Below, piece after piece: positions 12,330 to 12,730 of a DNA stretch of 12,730 nt (position 1 is the stretch's first letter; every line of letters starts with the position of its first letter). Source of the stretch: Gammaproteobacteria bacterium (GTDB lineage Bacteria > Pseudomonadota > Gammaproteobacteria > SZUA-229); assembly GCA_027858635.1 (NCBI GenBank), contig JAQICG010000080.1, positions 1 through 12,730 on the forward strand. The letters are read 5' to 3'. Both the position numbers and the translations under genes were made by a program. The notes beneath the pieces were generated by a model that was not told the origin of the DNA, made no database searches, and was given only the letters and a program-made list of their open reading frames with translations.

Positions 12330-12730
12330 TTAACCTGCCTGCTTCCACTCATTACCCGCATCAACATCATGCACTTCCCGGTCGGCGACTTTCAGCGTCA
12401 CCAGCTCTTCTGAACTGGTGGGGTGAATGGCGACGGTGCTGTCAAAATCGGCCTTGGTGGCGCCCATTTTTACCGCCACCGCAAAGCCCTGCAACATCTC
12501 GTCGGCGTTATCGCCAATGATGTGAATGCCCACGACCTTTCCCTCCACGCCGACGCAGATCAGTTTCATGGCAGTGCGGCTGCTGTGTTCGGCCAGGGCA
12601 TAACGCATCGGCGTGAATTCGGTTTTTTATACGCTGACTTTTTCATAGCGTGCGCGCGCTTCCTGCTCCTGCAAACCAATGCTGCCGATGGGTGGATGCG
12701 AAAACACAACGCTGGGAATATTTTCATAAT
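12330..12730 (-). pseudogene. gor: Glutathione reductase, C-terminal part, with in-frame stop codon
   Basis: Glutathione reductase is the NADPH-dependent flavoenzyme that regenerates GSH. The gene enters the window at the right edge and reads leftwards. The first visible part is IPSVVFSHPPIGSIGLQEQE (dimerisation domain), then KTEFTPMRYALAEHSSRTAM, GKVVGIHIIGDNADEMLQGF and GATKADFDSTVAIHPTSSEE with the catalytic His-Pro base. The frame is continuous, but codon 12629-12627 is TAA where family members have tyrosine (V-Y-K-T). One substitution (TAT or TAC to TAA) explains it; an indel would have shifted the frame. Truncation there would remove the catalytic histidine, so the product would be inactive unless the stop is read through or is a sequencing error beside the run of six T/A bases. 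The gene ends at TGA/TAA-type stop 12330-12332. Confidence 0.8.

Overview
The window looks like a chromosomal segment of a gammaproteobacterium. The evidence is the gene order ptsH-ptsI-(mgtE), the family-level resemblance of the proteins, a GSH-linked sulfur/redox set (ETHE1-type persulfide dioxygenase, glutathione reductase) and several classes of palindromic intergenic repeat of the kind scattered through such genomes. No lineage can be fixed from the sequence alone; a sulfur-metabolising or environmental gammaproteobacterium is only an inference.

Layout. (1) 1-2130, plus strand: the end of a probable mannose-family EIIA gene (reading frame apparently shifted by one base), then HPr (ptsH) and enzyme I (ptsI). 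This is a phosphorelay with no sugar permease in view, so probably regulatory. (2) 2131-3825: a repeat-rich island containing a HigB-HigA toxin-antitoxin module with its own palindromic operator. It is bracketed by a 93-bp imperfect direct repeat (2283-2375 and 3057-3149) and, further out, by a second repeated hairpin (2190-2243 and 3554-3609). The island also holds an elaborately self-complementary element of about 215 bp (3229-3445) that folds on paper into nested stems and a branched junction. (3) 3826-7750, plus strand: mgtE (Mg2+ channel), lemA, and an M48 membrane metallopeptidase with a long C-terminal extension, spaced 20-23 bp apart and probably one operon. (4) 7751-8073: a convergent intergenic region with a 178-bp inverted repeat built from 10-bp units. 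(5) 8074-8907, minus strand: a membrane diguanylate cyclase with GGEEF and I-site. (6) 9263-10245: an NlpC/P60 lipoprotein overlapping a cupin_5 (DUF985) gene by ATGA. (7) 10364-10852: a small exported protein of unknown function. (8) 10964-11716, minus strand: persulfide dioxygenase. (9) 12069-12236: a 55-residue CxxC/CxxxC protein (DUF3330-like). (10) 12330-12730, minus strand: the C-terminal part of glutathione reductase with an in-frame TAA stop.

How the parts fit. The pts genes and mgtE-lemA-M48 appear to have been separated by the toxin-antitoxin/repeat island, since pts genes and mgtE are neighbours in many related genomes. The right-hand end groups thiol and sulfane-sulfur genes (persulfide dioxygenase yields GSH and sulfite; glutathione reductase maintains GSH), with a small metal-binding protein between them. 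The most unusual material is non-coding: the branched structured element, the repeat pairs around higBA, and the long phased inverted repeat.
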